A program made the position numbers and the translations under genes. A stretch of 64,000 nt of DNA, taken from Odoribacter sp. (lineage in GTDB: Bacteria > Bacteroidota > Bacteroidia > Bacteroidales > Marinifilaceae). A model generated the notes under the pieces. That model saw only the letters and a program-made list of their open reading frames with translations. It searched no databases and was not told the origin of the DNA. Location: NCBI GenBank assembly GCA_020024465.1, contig JAHHTT010000001.1, positions 1 through 64,000 on the forward strand, read 5' to 3'. Of this stretch, positions 26,748 through 36,359 are shown one piece after another (within the stretch, counting starts at the first letter, position 1; each line of letters opens with the position of its first letter).

Positions 26748-29348
26748 CTATCTCAAAACTATTCGTTTATTAAAGCGGCAAACCGTTCCATCCTGCAAAA
26801 TTCCTTCTATAATTACAGTATAGGGTCCTTCACTGTCAGAGGTGGTAAAATAACATCTTCCCCGACCGGCAGCATCAGTACGGACATTGGGATTCCAACA
26901 AACTGTCTTGCGCATATCCTTAATATCCTTCAAAGCCAGGCGTACCGAATCCACCTCATAACGAGGCATATAAAATTCCGCTTTTTTCTGGTAACCTAAC
27001 AGTGAAAAAGTCACTACATCCAAACGTGGCGACTCCCGCAATACAAAATTAGGATTGGTGGTAATGACAATCGCTCCATTCGATGAGGAATTACCAAAAA
27101 AGATTTGTGATCTATATGAAGGAATAAAACTGATACTTAACAAATCTTCCGGCTGCAATCGCATGACGTAATCCATTTTTTCCTCAAAATCATTAATCAA
27201 AATATACAAAGGCTTTCCAAACCGCGTTACGGAATCCCCCAACACCGTTACTCCGGGAATTTCTTGCAATACCATCCGGATATCCCGTCCTGCCATGGAG
27301 GCCAGTTTCGCCGAATCGAGATTATAATCCGCCATGCTGTCATAAAATGAATACTGTTTACGTTCCACACGTCTCTTCACTATCGCCTCATCCAAAACAT
27401 ACACCTTTACTCCATTGTCATAATAATAGTCTTTGGAAAAGCGTTTGTAAAAATCATCTTCACCATTATATGCTTTAAAATCCATCGGGCATGAGGTCGT
27501 CGGTTTCAAAAACTCCTCCTTGTCTATCGCAACCTCCACATTGCGCCGACCCCGTTTGTTCCGTCCTTGTATAACGAATTTCGTACTGTCCGGAAATGCG
27601 ATTCCTTCTATCAAAAAATAACCGGCAGAATCTGCATTTACAACACCGAATGTTCCGTTGGTGCCTAACAGTATCAACTTTGCATCCCCTGCTTCTTTAC
27701 CCCAAAAATTCTTTACTTTACCCGAAATGGTTTGCCCACGTTCTACATAATAATCCAATTCATCATACTTTTCTTTCAATACTCCTGAAATGTCAAAACG
27801 CGTCCACCCTTGTGTCAACATCAACAAATCCAAATAGCGTCTGGATATTACCTGATTATTGACAAAATAAGTAGCAGGATTCTCTACATGTCCCTTCAAT
27901 TCAGATGTTAACAGCAAATACGATAAAATATGGTCTTGCAAAGAATCCTGAACCACTTGGCCATCATCGGTAATGGCCACCGAAAACGAACCGGACAAAT
28001 CGGTCAAACGCTCATCTGCAACACAAATATCCAAATAAGCCGAATCTCGGACAATATAACTGTTACGGCTGGTTTCCACCTTCATTTCCGGACGTTGGGG
28101 ATGTTTGATAAAACACAAACGACGGCTGAATATATCACCCTCTTTATTTATCAACAGAAAATGCAGTATACCTTCAGGAAGATTCTGATTGGCTAATTTT
28201 CCGCTATCTCCGATTTTAACCTGCTGACAATGCAACGGTAAACCTCTGGAATGAACAACTAAATAGAGATTATCCGCCAATTTCATTCCGGAAGTTGCCT
28301 GCACCAGATAGCCGGTAAACTGCTCTCCGGGCATCACACGCAATGCCACAGCTTCCTTTTCTGCCTTTGGTAATGGAAAACATTTTTCTTTGCCATTTTC
28401 ACAATGTAACTGAGCATAATATTTTTTCCCGTGTTCTGCAGTCATCTCAAATCCTCCCATACCTTTATGTATACTCTGCAGATAAGTCACTTGATTTCCC
28501 TTATCATCCACTATTCTTCCTGACACAGAACGTGACAATCCGTCTCTACCAATCGCCTTGAAAGCTACTAGCTGCTTGCACCCCTCCAGCAAATTCCCTC
28601 CTTCCGGCATAAAAGCCACATCAAAATCCCCGCTTCCATCAGGTAATACAACATAACGCTCAAAAAAGAAAGGCTCTCCGTTATTGAAACTTACTGATAT
28701 CTTCTTCCCGAAATCCACAGAATCCAACTTTATCCGAATATTTCCCTCATCATCAGTACTCGCAAATCTGTCCTTACCATCCAACAAATATTTGATATTG
28801 ACTTTCCTGTAAGGCTCTTGACGAAAATTTCTAAAACTGATTTTTGCATATGCACCCTTAGAGGTATCTTCAAATTCCACAGCAGTTTTTACTTTGGTAT
28901 CCCGAGGACTCACTACCCGTATTTTTTTTCTGAAAAGGTACTCATCTCCAAAATTCTGCATGCAATACGAATAAGCCCGCAACAGGTAATTCCCCTGTTT
29001 CAACTTCCTATCCAAAGGTATATACCCTTCAAAAACAGAATCCCGCATGGCAATTTTCTGCCGTATCAAAAGGCTGTCCTGCATATCACGCAACTCCACA
29101 TATACAAAACCGCTTAAACAGGACGGTCTGTTATCTGTTGCATTAATCAAATAAGCGCGAAACCATATCCGCTCCCCCACCTCATAATGGTCTCGATCTG
29201 TATGAAGATAGACTTTTTCCTGTGGTATCTTTTGAATCCATGTCACCAGTCGTTGAAAAAGTTGTTCCCGAAAAGTTGCAATCTCTGGAATTGTAAAGGC
29301 AAATCCGAGCAAGAACAAAAATATAAACAACCAATGACCATATTTCAT
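26748..29348 (-). CDS. MG2-domain surface protein with TonB plug-like C-terminal region
   Basis: From the ATG at 29348 the protein has 866 residues; an upstream start at 29396 would lie ahead of the probable promoter at 29375-29382. After a signal or membrane anchor (WLFIFLFLLGFAF) comes an alpha-2-macroglobulin-like MG2 domain (about 40-150, EKVYLHTDRDHYEVGERIW). Beta domains follow, then a carboxypeptidase-like beta domain (about 555-620) and a plug-like segment (about 690-790, IPGVTVLGDSVTRFGKPLYI and NGAIVITTNPNF) without a barrel. Such proteins occur in many Bacteroidota and their role is not established. Location just upstream of the sigma factor suggests a link with the SusCD locus. 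Confidence 0.75.
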   Translation of the reverse strand: MKYGHWLFIFLFLLGFAFTIPEIATFREQLFQRLVTWIQKIPQEKVYLHTDRDHYEVGERIWFRAYLINATDNRPSCLSGFVYVELRDMQDSLLIRQKIAMRDSVFEGYIPLDRKLKQGNYLLRAYSYCMQNFGDEYLFRKKIRVVSPRDTKVKTAVEFEDTSKGAYAKISFRNFRQEPYRKVNIKYLLDGKDRFASTDDEGNIRIKLDSVDFGKKISVSFNNGEPFFFERYVVLPDGSGDFDVAFMPEGGNLLEGCKQLVAFKAIGRDGLSRSVSGRIVDDKGNQVTYLQSIHKGMGGFEMTAEHGKKYYAQLHCENGKEKCFPLPKAEKEAVALRVMPGEQFTGYLVQATSGMKLADNLYLVVHSRGLPLHCQQVKIGDSGKLANQNLPEGILHFLLINKEGDIFSRRLCFIKHPQRPEMKVETSRNSYIVRDSAYLDICVADERLTDLSGSFSVAITDDGQVVQDSLQDHILSYLLLTSELKGHVENPATYFVNNQVISRRYLDLLMLTQGWTRFDISGVLKEKYDELDYYVERGQTISGKVKNFWGKEAGDAKLILLGTNGTFGVVNADSAGYFLIEGIAFPDSTKFVIQGRNKRGRRNVEVAIDKEEFLKPTTSCPMDFKAYNGEDDFYKRFSKDYYYDNGVKVYVLDEAIVKRRVERKQYSFYDSMADYNLDSAKLASMAGRDIRMVLQEIPGVTVLGDSVTRFGKPLYILINDFEEKMDYVMRLQPEDLLSISFIPSYRSQIFFGNSSSNGAIVITTNPNFVLRESPRLDVVTFSLLGYQKKAEFYMPRYEVDSVRLALKDIKDMRKTVCWNPNVRTDAAGRGRCYFTTSDSEGPYTVIIEGILQDGTVCRFNKRIVLR

Positions 29349-29374
29349 GTGTTTTTTATTAAAACTAACCATTG

Positions 29375-29382
29375 CAAAGATA
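29375..29382 (-). promoter_or_regulatory. -7 element of the MG2 protein gene
   Basis: The minus strand reads TATCTTTG, a perfect TAnnTTTG match. A transcript from here would begin near 29368 and would exclude the start at 29396, which favours the ATG at 29348. Confidence 0.6.
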
Positions 29383-29430
29383 ATCTTTCTTTTCAATTGT
29401 TTTTTCTATCATGTAAAATATATATCACTG

Positions 29431-31119
29431 TTACTTCGCAAAATATGCTTCCCACTCCTCTTCCATCAGCCCTAAAATATTCAGTTCTTCTATTCTGAAA
29501 GTATACTTTCCTGGATTACTGCTCTCTATATAATAAAATCCATCACTCTTTTTCTGCACTCTTTTTTGAACTATGCCGGCCTGGGTTATTTTTCTGCCTT
29601 TATAGTCTACAAATTCCGTCTGCTCTGCTATATCACGGTCATTATTTTCCGTAATGTAAATGGCCTTGACATCACCGTTGGAATCAAAATCCGCACCCCA
29701 CAGTGTAATAGCATGGATAAGCTGGTTATTTGGATATCTGATAGTACATTCTATAGCCTCTTTCTCAGTAAAAGCCTTTTTCAATTCTTCCGGAAATGAT
29801 CTTTCTGAAAAACGGGTAATTCGCGCGACATGCACCGATCCGAAGACTTCTCGAAAGAAACCGGCTCCATCTTTTTCTACCATGCCATATCTACCTGTAA
29901 GGAACCAACTCAAAGCAGCTGCCACCTCATTTCCTGTATTATGAAAATTCTTCTTATAAAATTCAAATATCTCACAATCTAATGAATTCTTATATTCTTT
30001 AGGTCCCGTATATTTACCGAATCTGTCAATATATTCTTTGTTTTGTTCCAACCACCAATACAACAAATTGGAACTTGCAGCCGCCCAGCATAAATTGGAA
30101 TCGTTATTTCCCAAGCCACCATTAGGGAAACGCTTATTACAGTCATACCAACCATAGGAAATATCCCATTTAAGTCCTTTTTCTTCATACGGAAAAGTAC
30201 TGCTATATCCCCATTCATTTACAGGTGGATTATGAATTCCGTACACCCATACCGTCTTGTCTCGCCAATCAGTATCTTCTGCTTTTTGCTTTAACGTAAT
30301 GTTCAGCACAATCTGCTGCCCCTGCTGAAGTTCTTTAAATTCAGATTGATCAGACAAACGGTCTGGAGCCTTATAGGTAAATATCTTGTTACCTATGCGG
30401 ATTTTCAACCATTCTTCGCTTCTCCATCTTTCAGCTACAGGCTGAGGACAAACTATAGCCATATATATATTTTCTTGTGCATGGTGCATTGTAATTGTTT
30501 CTTCACGCTCGGTTGGAAGTGTAAGTTTTCCCGTCATACAATTCACTGTAATCTGTTGAATCGCTTTCAATGAAATTTGAGCCTGTGCAAGCTCTTCTTC
30601 GCTGAATGAACCGTCACTGTTTAGCTTGACTACAAGACGACTCATTAAATGTGAAAAAGTAAGATAGGCAGCTTCTTCATTTTTCATAATCTCATCTGTT
30701 GCATACAACAAATCCGATCTCTGAAAATCTTCGTCACCGACCTGATTGGAAGCAACTTGATGGATAAACGTATCTGATTGACCGAGAGTACTATTTGCAG
30801 GATAGAATGCAGATATGACAGCTTTTGACGCGTTAAGTTCACTCCATCTAAGAGGAGGAAGCCATTGATTGTCAGTAAGCGTCAACTCTCGTGAAATTAT
30901 TCCATCAGAAGTATTTGCAGTAGTCAGGAGTCTAATTTGATCTCCTGAAACAAAATTGCCTTTCCCCTCGTTGTCAAGATTGACACGGGTGGATACAATT
31001 GAAGCATAAACCTCAATTTCGTCTGTAGCGGGAGAGATTAGGTTTTCGTCAGAGGACGTACAGGTGACCAACAGAAGAGGTATTGTCAGTAAGGTAACAT
31101 AATATTTTAAAATCCTCAT
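29431..31119 (-). CDS. Fimbrillin-like lipoprotein fused to an IdeS/Mac-like (C66) cysteine peptidase domain
   Basis: This 562-residue lipoprotein has Cys20 as lipid site (LLLVTC, then TSSDEN). Residues about 30-278 form a fimbrillin-like region (FSHLMSRLVVKLN and TYKAPDRL are typical). Residues about 285-562 resemble streptococcal IdeS, the IgG hinge protease: TVWVYGI, a WYD block, C344 in NLCWAAASSNLLYWW matching the IdeS LLCGAATAGNMLHWW, H469 in IHAITLWGADFDSNG, and KAIYITENN where IdeS has KAIYVTDSD. The oxyanion lysine equivalent is probably K329. IdeS D284/D286 are replaced by Glu/Asn, which still resembles the Asn of papain-type triads. Expected at the cell surface. It follows the fimbrillin-like gene by 10 bp. 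The substrate, IgG or other, cannot be deduced. Confidence 0.85.
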   Translation of the reverse strand: MRILKYYVTLLTIPLLLVTCTSSDENLISPATDEIEVYASIVSTRVNLDNEGKGNFVSGDQIRLLTTANTSDGIISRELTLTDNQWLPPLRWSELNASKAVISAFYPANSTLGQSDTFIHQVASNQVGDEDFQRSDLLYATDEIMKNEEAAYLTFSHLMSRLVVKLNSDGSFSEEELAQAQISLKAIQQITVNCMTGKLTLPTEREETITMHHAQENIYMAIVCPQPVAERWRSEEWLKIRIGNKIFTYKAPDRLSDQSEFKELQQGQQIVLNITLKQKAEDTDWRDKTVWVYGIHNPPVNEWGYSSTFPYEEKGLKWDISYGWYDCNKRFPNGGLGNNDSNLCWAAASSNLLYWWLEQNKEYIDRFGKYTGPKEYKNSLDCEIFEFYKKNFHNTGNEVAAALSWFLTGRYGMVEKDGAGFFREVFGSVHVARITRFSERSFPEELKKAFTEKEAIECTIRYPNNQLIHAITLWGADFDSNGDVKAIYITENNDRDIAEQTEFVDYKGRKITQAGIVQKRVQKKSDGFYYIESSNPGKYTFRIEELNILGLMEEEWEAYFAK

Positions 31120-31129
31120 CTTATAAGCA

Positions 31130-32017
31130 TTACATCATGATAGAATCGTCTATTTCGCCCTGATTTTCCCAACCTGAAATTTCTTGTCCTGTGATTATAA
31201 ATTCTTTTTGACTGACAGTAAGATTAAATACAAAACACTTACCGCTTTCCAATTTTGTCAGAGAAGTACCGTCTATGGAACATTTGGAAAGGTCATATAC
31301 TTGCTCTCTGTTTCCCAATTGAATCAGCAAATTCATAGTTCCGATCTCCTGAGCCGGAATAATAAATTCGGTTTTTGGACCTTTGGATTCAAAATTACAA
31401 AGCTGACCGGAAGCAGAAATTACTTTTCCTTTCAGCAGGTTAAGATGAGCAATTGGCTGAACATCTCGACATTTTACAACAATTCCGGCTATTTGTTCAT
31501 CAGTCATGGTTTTCCCATCTGCCTGAATATTAATTTTCAGTTTATGAAGTGCATGATTGAACGTCAGTTCAATCGGAACAGTAGTGCCTTTTCTGACATT
31601 GGCAGGTATAGCATACAAAAAGTCAACCATTAGATTATGAGAATCCTTGGTATCCCATTCAAAATGGTCAGGACTGTCAGTTTCTATAGCAGGATAACAT
31701 GCCGAGATGGAAAGATTGTCCGACTGTGAAGTCAGCGGCAAATCGCCCCAATAATATTTTTGTCCGTATGTATAGAGGAAACTGTTCATGATGCTTTCGC
31801 CTTCAGACAGGATAAATACTCTGTTTTGGTCTCCATCGGTAAACACACCCGCTCCATCTGCATTTAATTGAGGTGCCTTGGAAACAGGAGATATTATTCC
31901 TGAAAGAGTAAATACAGAGGTTTCTGATTCTGTATGAATGTCTGAAGAGTTATTACACCCTGTTAGCATGCTGATCAACAAGCAAGTAAAAAATCCGGAT
32001 AATACAGTATGATTCAT
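31130..32017 (-). CDS. Fimbrillin-family lipoprotein
   Basis: This 295-residue lipoprotein (signal ends LISMLTGC, Cys21, followed by NNSSD) has the fimbrillin/Mfa-like pattern: FTDGDQNRVFILSEGE, YWGDLPLTSQSDNLSISACYPA and LTFNHALHKLKINIQ, with a C-terminal conserved ISGWENQG-like ending. It may be a pilus subunit or a stand-alone surface adhesin. No Mfa1/Mfa2 operon is nearby. It is the first gene of a two-gene operon with the IdeS-like lipoprotein, whose N-terminal half has the same fold pattern, so the two may form a surface complex. Confidence 0.82.
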   Translation of the reverse strand: MNHTVLSGFFTCLLISMLTGCNNSSDIHTESETSVFTLSGIISPVSKAPQLNADGAGVFTDGDQNRVFILSEGESIMNSFLYTYGQKYYWGDLPLTSQSDNLSISACYPAIETDSPDHFEWDTKDSHNLMVDFLYAIPANVRKGTTVPIELTFNHALHKLKINIQADGKTMTDEQIAGIVVKCRDVQPIAHLNLLKGKVISASGQLCNFESKGPKTEFIIPAQEIGTMNLLIQLGNREQVYDLSKCSIDGTSLTKLESGKCFVFNLTVSQKEFIITGQEISGWENQGEIDDSIMM

Positions 32018-32056
32018 TTAATTTATAATAATTGTTTTAAACAATAATAACGGTCA

Positions 32057-32085
32057 CAAAGATAACTGTTTTTATTGAATCACAA
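32057..32085 (-). promoter_or_regulatory. Promoter of the fimbrillin/IdeS-like operon
   Basis: On the minus strand a TTG (32083-32085) stands 18 bp from TATCTTTG (32057-32064), matching the Bacteroidota -33/-7 pattern. The site lies about 40 bp upstream of the fimbrillin ATG and is divergent from the acyl-CoA synthetase promoter. Confidence 0.7.
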
Positions 32086-32096
32086 TATTTAATTTT

Positions 32097-32130
32097 GATT
32101 TTGTCAAAATCATTTAAAAGGCTATCTTTG
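32097..32130 (+). promoter_or_regulatory. Promoter of the acyl-CoA synthetase gene with a palindrome at -33
   Basis: TTTG (32100-32103) is 19 bp from TATCTTTG (32123-32130), an ideal Bacteroidota promoter. A perfect 15-bp palindrome, GATTTTG-T-CAAAATC (32097-32111), covers the -33 box and may be an operator. The ATG follows at 32154. Confidence 0.7.
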
Positions 32131-32153
32131 CTCCCTCTTTAAATGAGGATACC

Positions 32154-33800
32154 ATGGAGGAATGTTTTTTAAAATACATAGAAGAGAGTATTCACAACCA
32201 TTGGAACAGACCTGCTCTGACAGATTTTCAGGGAGCCACTTGTTCTTATAAGGATGTTGCTCGTAAAATTGAAAAATTACATTTATTATTTGAGCACTGC
32301 GGCATCCGAAAAGGTGATAAAATCGCTCTTTGTAGCCGAAATACAAGTACTTGGGGAATATCCTTTCTGGCTACTTTAACATATGGAGCCGTTGTTGTTC
32401 CCATCCTGAATGAGTTTAAACCGGACAATATTCACCATATCGTAAATCATTCGGAAGCGCGTCTGCTCTTTGTCGGAGATATCGTATGGGAAAATTTAAA
32501 CGCCGATGAAATGCCCAATATAGACGGTATTTTACGCATAGAGGACTATTCCCTCCGTTTTTCACGCAAAAAGCAATTAACCGAAGCCCGAGCTCATTTG
32601 AATGCGCTTTTCGGAGAAAAATTTCCCGACCGTTTCCGTCCGGAGGACGTACACTATAAATATGATAAACTGGATGATTTGGCAATGATCAACTACACCT
32701 CCGGAACAACCAGTTCCTCAAAAGGTGTACTACTGCCATATCGCAGTTTATGGGCCAACCTGAAATTTGCCATCGGCGTATTCGGTATAACACCTGGAGA
32801 AAAACTGGTAAGCATGTTACCCATGGCTCATATGTATGGACTGGCTTTCGAATTCATCTATGAATTTGTCAGTGGTATGCATATTCACTTCCTCTCCCGC
32901 ATGCCATCACCTAAAGTGATTGCCGATGCCTTTGCTGAAGTGAAACCGAATATCATCATCGCAGTTCCGCTGATTATTGAAAAAATCATCAAGAAAAAGG
33001 TATTCCCTACCATCGAAAAGCCACACATGAAACTATTGATGAATATTCCATTCGTCAATGACAAAATCCGTGAAACGATCCGACAAAAAGTCGTAGATGC
33101 CTTTGGCGGCAACTTCAAAGAACTGATTATCGGAGGAGCGGCTCTAAACCAAGAAGTGGAACGTTTCTTGAAATCCATCCATTTTCCTTATACTGTTGGA
33201 TACGGAATGACAGAATGTGGTCCTATTCTAGCTTACGACAATTGGAATACCTTCAAACAAGGTTCCTGCGGCAAGGCTGTACCACGCATGGAATTGCGCA
33301 TTGACTCTGATGACCAACAACACACCGTAGGTGAAATTTTAGCCAAAGGTGATTGTCTCATGATGGGTTACTATAAAAATCCGGAAGCTACAGCAGCAGC
33401 TATAGACAAAGACGGCTGGCTACACACCGGTGACATGGGTATCATAGACGAAGACGGGTATCTGTATATTCGTGGAAGATGTAAAAACATGATTCTCAGC
33501 GCAAACGGACAAAACATCTATCCGGAAGAAATTGAAGACAAACTGAACAACATGCCTTTTGTCAGTGAATCGATTGTTGTGGACAGAAACGAAAAACTGA
33601 TAGCCCTGATTTATCCCGATACGGATCAAGTGAGTGCTGAAAAACTTTCAGAAGAACAATTATCCGAAGCCATGGCAAACAATCTGAAAGAACTGAACCT
33701 ACAGCTTCCGGCCTACAGTCAGCTCATTTCTTATGAATTATACAAAGAAGAATTCGAAAAAACCCCAAAACGAAGCATCAAACGATTCTTATACCAATAA
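32154..33800 (+). CDS. AMP-binding acyl-CoA synthetase (long-chain fatty acid-CoA ligase type)
   Basis: This 548-residue ANL-superfamily enzyme has the AMP-binding P-loop YTSGTTSSSKG at about 181-191, the YGMTECGPI adenine-binding motif (about 350-358), the DGWLHTGDMG motif and a C-terminal domain with RCKNMILSANGQNIYPEEIE. The catalytic Lys is expected in the final TPKRSIKRFLY segment. It probably activates fatty acids to acyl-CoA with ATP. There is no membrane segment. It is monocistronic, followed by a strong terminator. Acyl chain preference cannot be told. Confidence 0.9.
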   Translation: MEECFLKYIEESIHNHWNRPALTDFQGATCSYKDVARKIEKLHLLFEHCGIRKGDKIALCSRNTSTWGISFLATLTYGAVVVPILNEFKPDNIHHIVNHSEARLLFVGDIVWENLNADEMPNIDGILRIEDYSLRFSRKKQLTEARAHLNALFGEKFPDRFRPEDVHYKYDKLDDLAMINYTSGTTSSSKGVLLPYRSLWANLKFAIGVFGITPGEKLVSMLPMAHMYGLAFEFIYEFVSGMHIHFLSRMPSPKVIADAFAEVKPNIIIAVPLIIEKIIKKKVFPTIEKPHMKLLMNIPFVNDKIRETIRQKVVDAFGGNFKELIIGGAALNQEVERFLKSIHFPYTVGYGMTECGPILAYDNWNTFKQGSCGKAVPRMELRIDSDDQQHTVGEILAKGDCLMMGYYKNPEATAAAIDKDGWLHTGDMGIIDEDGYLYIRGRCKNMILSANGQNIYPEEIEDKLNNMPFVSESIVVDRNEKLIALIYPDTDQVSAEKLSEEQLSEAMANNLKELNLQLPAYSQLISYELYKEEFEKTPKRSIKRFLYQ

Positions 33801-33808
33801 ACATAAAG

Positions 33809-33845
33809 TATTGACTTGTTAATTTCAACAAGTCAATATTTTTTA
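33809..33845 (+). terminator. Terminator of the acyl-CoA synthetase gene
   Basis: A perfect 12-bp stem (33809-33820 with 33827-33838) and a 6-nt loop are followed by a run of seven or more T. Confidence 0.88.
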
Positions 33846-33875
33846 CTAATTTCGTAGGTTGAAAATCCTATACCT

Positions 33876-36359
33876 ATGAGAAGAAATTATAAGCGCAAGC
33901 CTATTAATACAACAACTAGACAATCAGCAATATCTGCTATTATTGAAATCATCAGACAACAACGCTTCCGCATCATATTGGGGGTCCTTTTAGCCTTGGT
34001 TTCCATTTACATATTTATATCCATGATAGGCTTCTTCTTTGCCGGAGGAACAGACCAGAGCCTGGTGGATACACCTATGCGTAAAATCATCACCAATCCT
34101 GATATTGTTGCAACCAATCCAACCGGCAAATTAGGAGCCTGGATTTCAGATCTGCTCATCAATCGCTGGTTCGGACTCGCTTCTTTCTTTTTATGCTATC
34201 TGATTCCATTATGCAGCATACGAATCATCGGAGTCCGAATCCGTCACTTCAAGCGCAGACTGTTTATCGGTATGCTGATAATTTTATGGACCTCCCTGCT
34301 ATTCGGATTCATCTCTGAATCGATCAGTGAACTACTGAACATCGGATCGGGTTATCTTTTCCCCGGAGGCGGACACGGTTATTTCGTCAGTATCTGGCTT
34401 AACTCTCTGATCGGACGCATCGGCACTATTCTGGCATTGATATTCACCTTTGTCATCATTCTATTTTTCGGATTTGAACGTACATTTTATCGCTGTGTCG
34501 ATTACATCAAAAATTATATCCGCAAACGTAAAGAAAAAACATTGGAAGCACTAAAGGCCAAGCGGGCTTCTAGACAGACACACATACAAACAGCCACGGT
34601 TTCACAAACCGGACAAGAAAAACTGGAAGAAGAACAAGAGCCGGATAATTTAAACGACTTGTCTTGGGAAAACGAGGAAGCATTCCAATCTCAGACAGAA
34701 TTTGAAATCACTCCTACAAACAGTGAAGAAAACGAAGATGAGCCGGAGGATGAGGAACTGGAAAATGGGGAGGAAGAAGAAATACAAGAAAAACAAGAAG
34801 ATCTAACCTTGGATGTCAATGCAGAGACTCAAGAGGAAACTGTAGAAAAAAATGTGCCACAAGAAGATTATGACCCGACACTCGACCTGTCTCACTACGA
34901 ATATCCAACACTTGACCTGCTGGAAGAACACTCCTCTGGCAATCCCAAAGTGACAAATGAAGAACTGGAAGCCAACAAAAACAAAATTGTAGAAACTCTG
35001 CGCAACTATAAAATTGAAATCACCAAAATCAAGGCTACCATCGGTCCGACAGTAACACTCTACGAAATCATACCGGCTCCGGGCGTAAAGATTTCAAAAA
35101 TCAAAAATCTGGAGGATGACATTGCCCTAAGCCTTGCAGCTCTCGGCATACGAATCATTGCTCCGATACCGGGAGCAGGAACCATTGGCATCGAAGTTCC
35201 CAACCGTAATCCGGAGATTGTCTCCATGCGTGGTCTGATCGCTTCCAAAAAATTTCAGGAATCAAAATATGCATTGCCTGTCGCTTTAGGACGTACCATC
35301 TCCAACGAGACCTACACCTTTGACCTTACGAAGATGCCTCATCTGCTGGTAGCAGGAGCCACAGGACAGGGAAAATCCGTTGGATTGAATGCTATCATCA
35401 CTTCACTGCTCTATAAAAAACACCCGTCGCAGCTGAAATTTGTCATGGTCGATCCGAAAAAGGTAGAATTAAGCATCTATTCCGTCATAGAAAAGCATTT
35501 TCTGGCCAAATTACCGGACGAAGAGGAAGCCATCATTACAGATACGACCAAGGTTGTAAACACCCTTAACTCACTCTGTATCGAAATGGATACCCGTTAC
35601 GACCTACTGAAAGAAGCACAGGTACGCAACATCAAGGAATATAACGAAAAATTCATTAAACGGCAACTGAATCCTGAAAAAGGGCATCGCTATCTGCCCT
35701 ATATCGTGGTCGTAGTCGATGAGTTTGCCGACCTGATTATGACAGCCGGCAAAGAGGTGGAAACACCGATAGCCCGCATCGCCCAGTTGGCACGGGCCGT
35801 GGGTATCCACATGATTATTGCCACACAGCGCCCCTCTACTAACGTAATTACAGGAATCATCAAAGCCAACTTTCCGGCCCGAATAGCCTTCAAAGTAGCC
35901 TCCATGATCGACTCTCGCACGATACTTGACTCTCCTGGTGCCAACCAGCTCATTGGACGAGGAGACATGTTAATATCCGTGAACAGCGAAATGGTGCGTG
36001 TACAATGTGCCTTTGTCGACACACCGGAAGTAGATGCAATCACCCATTTCATAGCCTGCCAGCAAGCCTACCCCAGTGCCTTTGCTTTACCTGAATACAT
36101 ACCGGAAAGCGAGGGCGGCGGAGTATCGGATATCGACCTCAGTCAGCGTGACCCGCTATTTGACGAAGCCGCCCGTTTGGTGGTGAGCAGCCAACAAGGC
36201 TCCACCTCCTCCATCCAGCGCCGCTTCTCCATCGGGTACAACCGTGCCGGACGCATCATGGACCAATTGGAAGCCGCCGGCATTGTCGGTCCGTTTGAAG
36301 GCAGCAAAGCCCGGCAAGTACTGATATCAGACGAAACCACATTGAACAGAATGCTATAA
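33876..36359 (+). CDS. ftsK: DNA translocase FtsK
   Basis: This 827-residue protein has four to five N-terminal membrane segments (about 32-200), an acidic Glu-rich linker (about 245-330) and the FtsK/SpoIIIE motor: alpha region from about 360, Walker A GATGQGKSVGLN at about 493-504, Walker B IVVVVDEFADLI, and a C-terminal gamma winged-helix (SSIQRRFSIGYNRAGRIMDQLE). It pumps chromosomal DNA at the division septum toward dif. The gamma domain is present, so orientation by KOPS-like sites is expected. It has no close neighbours in the same unit. Confidence 0.96.
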   Translation: MRRNYKRKPINTTTRQSAISAIIEIIRQQRFRIILGVLLALVSIYIFISMIGFFFAGGTDQSLVDTPMRKIITNPDIVATNPTGKLGAWISDLLINRWFGLASFFLCYLIPLCSIRIIGVRIRHFKRRLFIGMLIILWTSLLFGFISESISELLNIGSGYLFPGGGHGYFVSIWLNSLIGRIGTILALIFTFVIILFFGFERTFYRCVDYIKNYIRKRKEKTLEALKAKRASRQTHIQTATVSQTGQEKLEEEQEPDNLNDLSWENEEAFQSQTEFEITPTNSEENEDEPEDEELENGEEEEIQEKQEDLTLDVNAETQEETVEKNVPQEDYDPTLDLSHYEYPTLDLLEEHSSGNPKVTNEELEANKNKIVETLRNYKIEITKIKATIGPTVTLYEIIPAPGVKISKIKNLEDDIALSLAALGIRIIAPIPGAGTIGIEVPNRNPEIVSMRGLIASKKFQESKYALPVALGRTISNETYTFDLTKMPHLLVAGATGQGKSVGLNAIITSLLYKKHPSQLKFVMVDPKKVELSIYSVIEKHFLAKLPDEEEAIITDTTKVVNTLNSLCIEMDTRYDLLKEAQVRNIKEYNEKFIKRQLNPEKGHRYLPYIVVVVDEFADLIMTAGKEVETPIARIAQLARAVGIHMIIATQRPSTNVITGIIKANFPARIAFKVASMIDSRTILDSPGANQLIGRGDMLISVNSEMVRVQCAFVDTPEVDAITHFIACQQAYPSAFALPEYIPESEGGGVSDIDLSQRDPLFDEAARLVVSSQQGSTSSIQRRFSIGYNRAGRIMDQLEAAGIVGPFEGSKARQVLISDETTLNRML

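Noticed and set aside
28818..29117. A 99-codon plus-strand frame in the MG2 gene
   Set aside because: It is an antisense frame to a clear coding region with no independent support.
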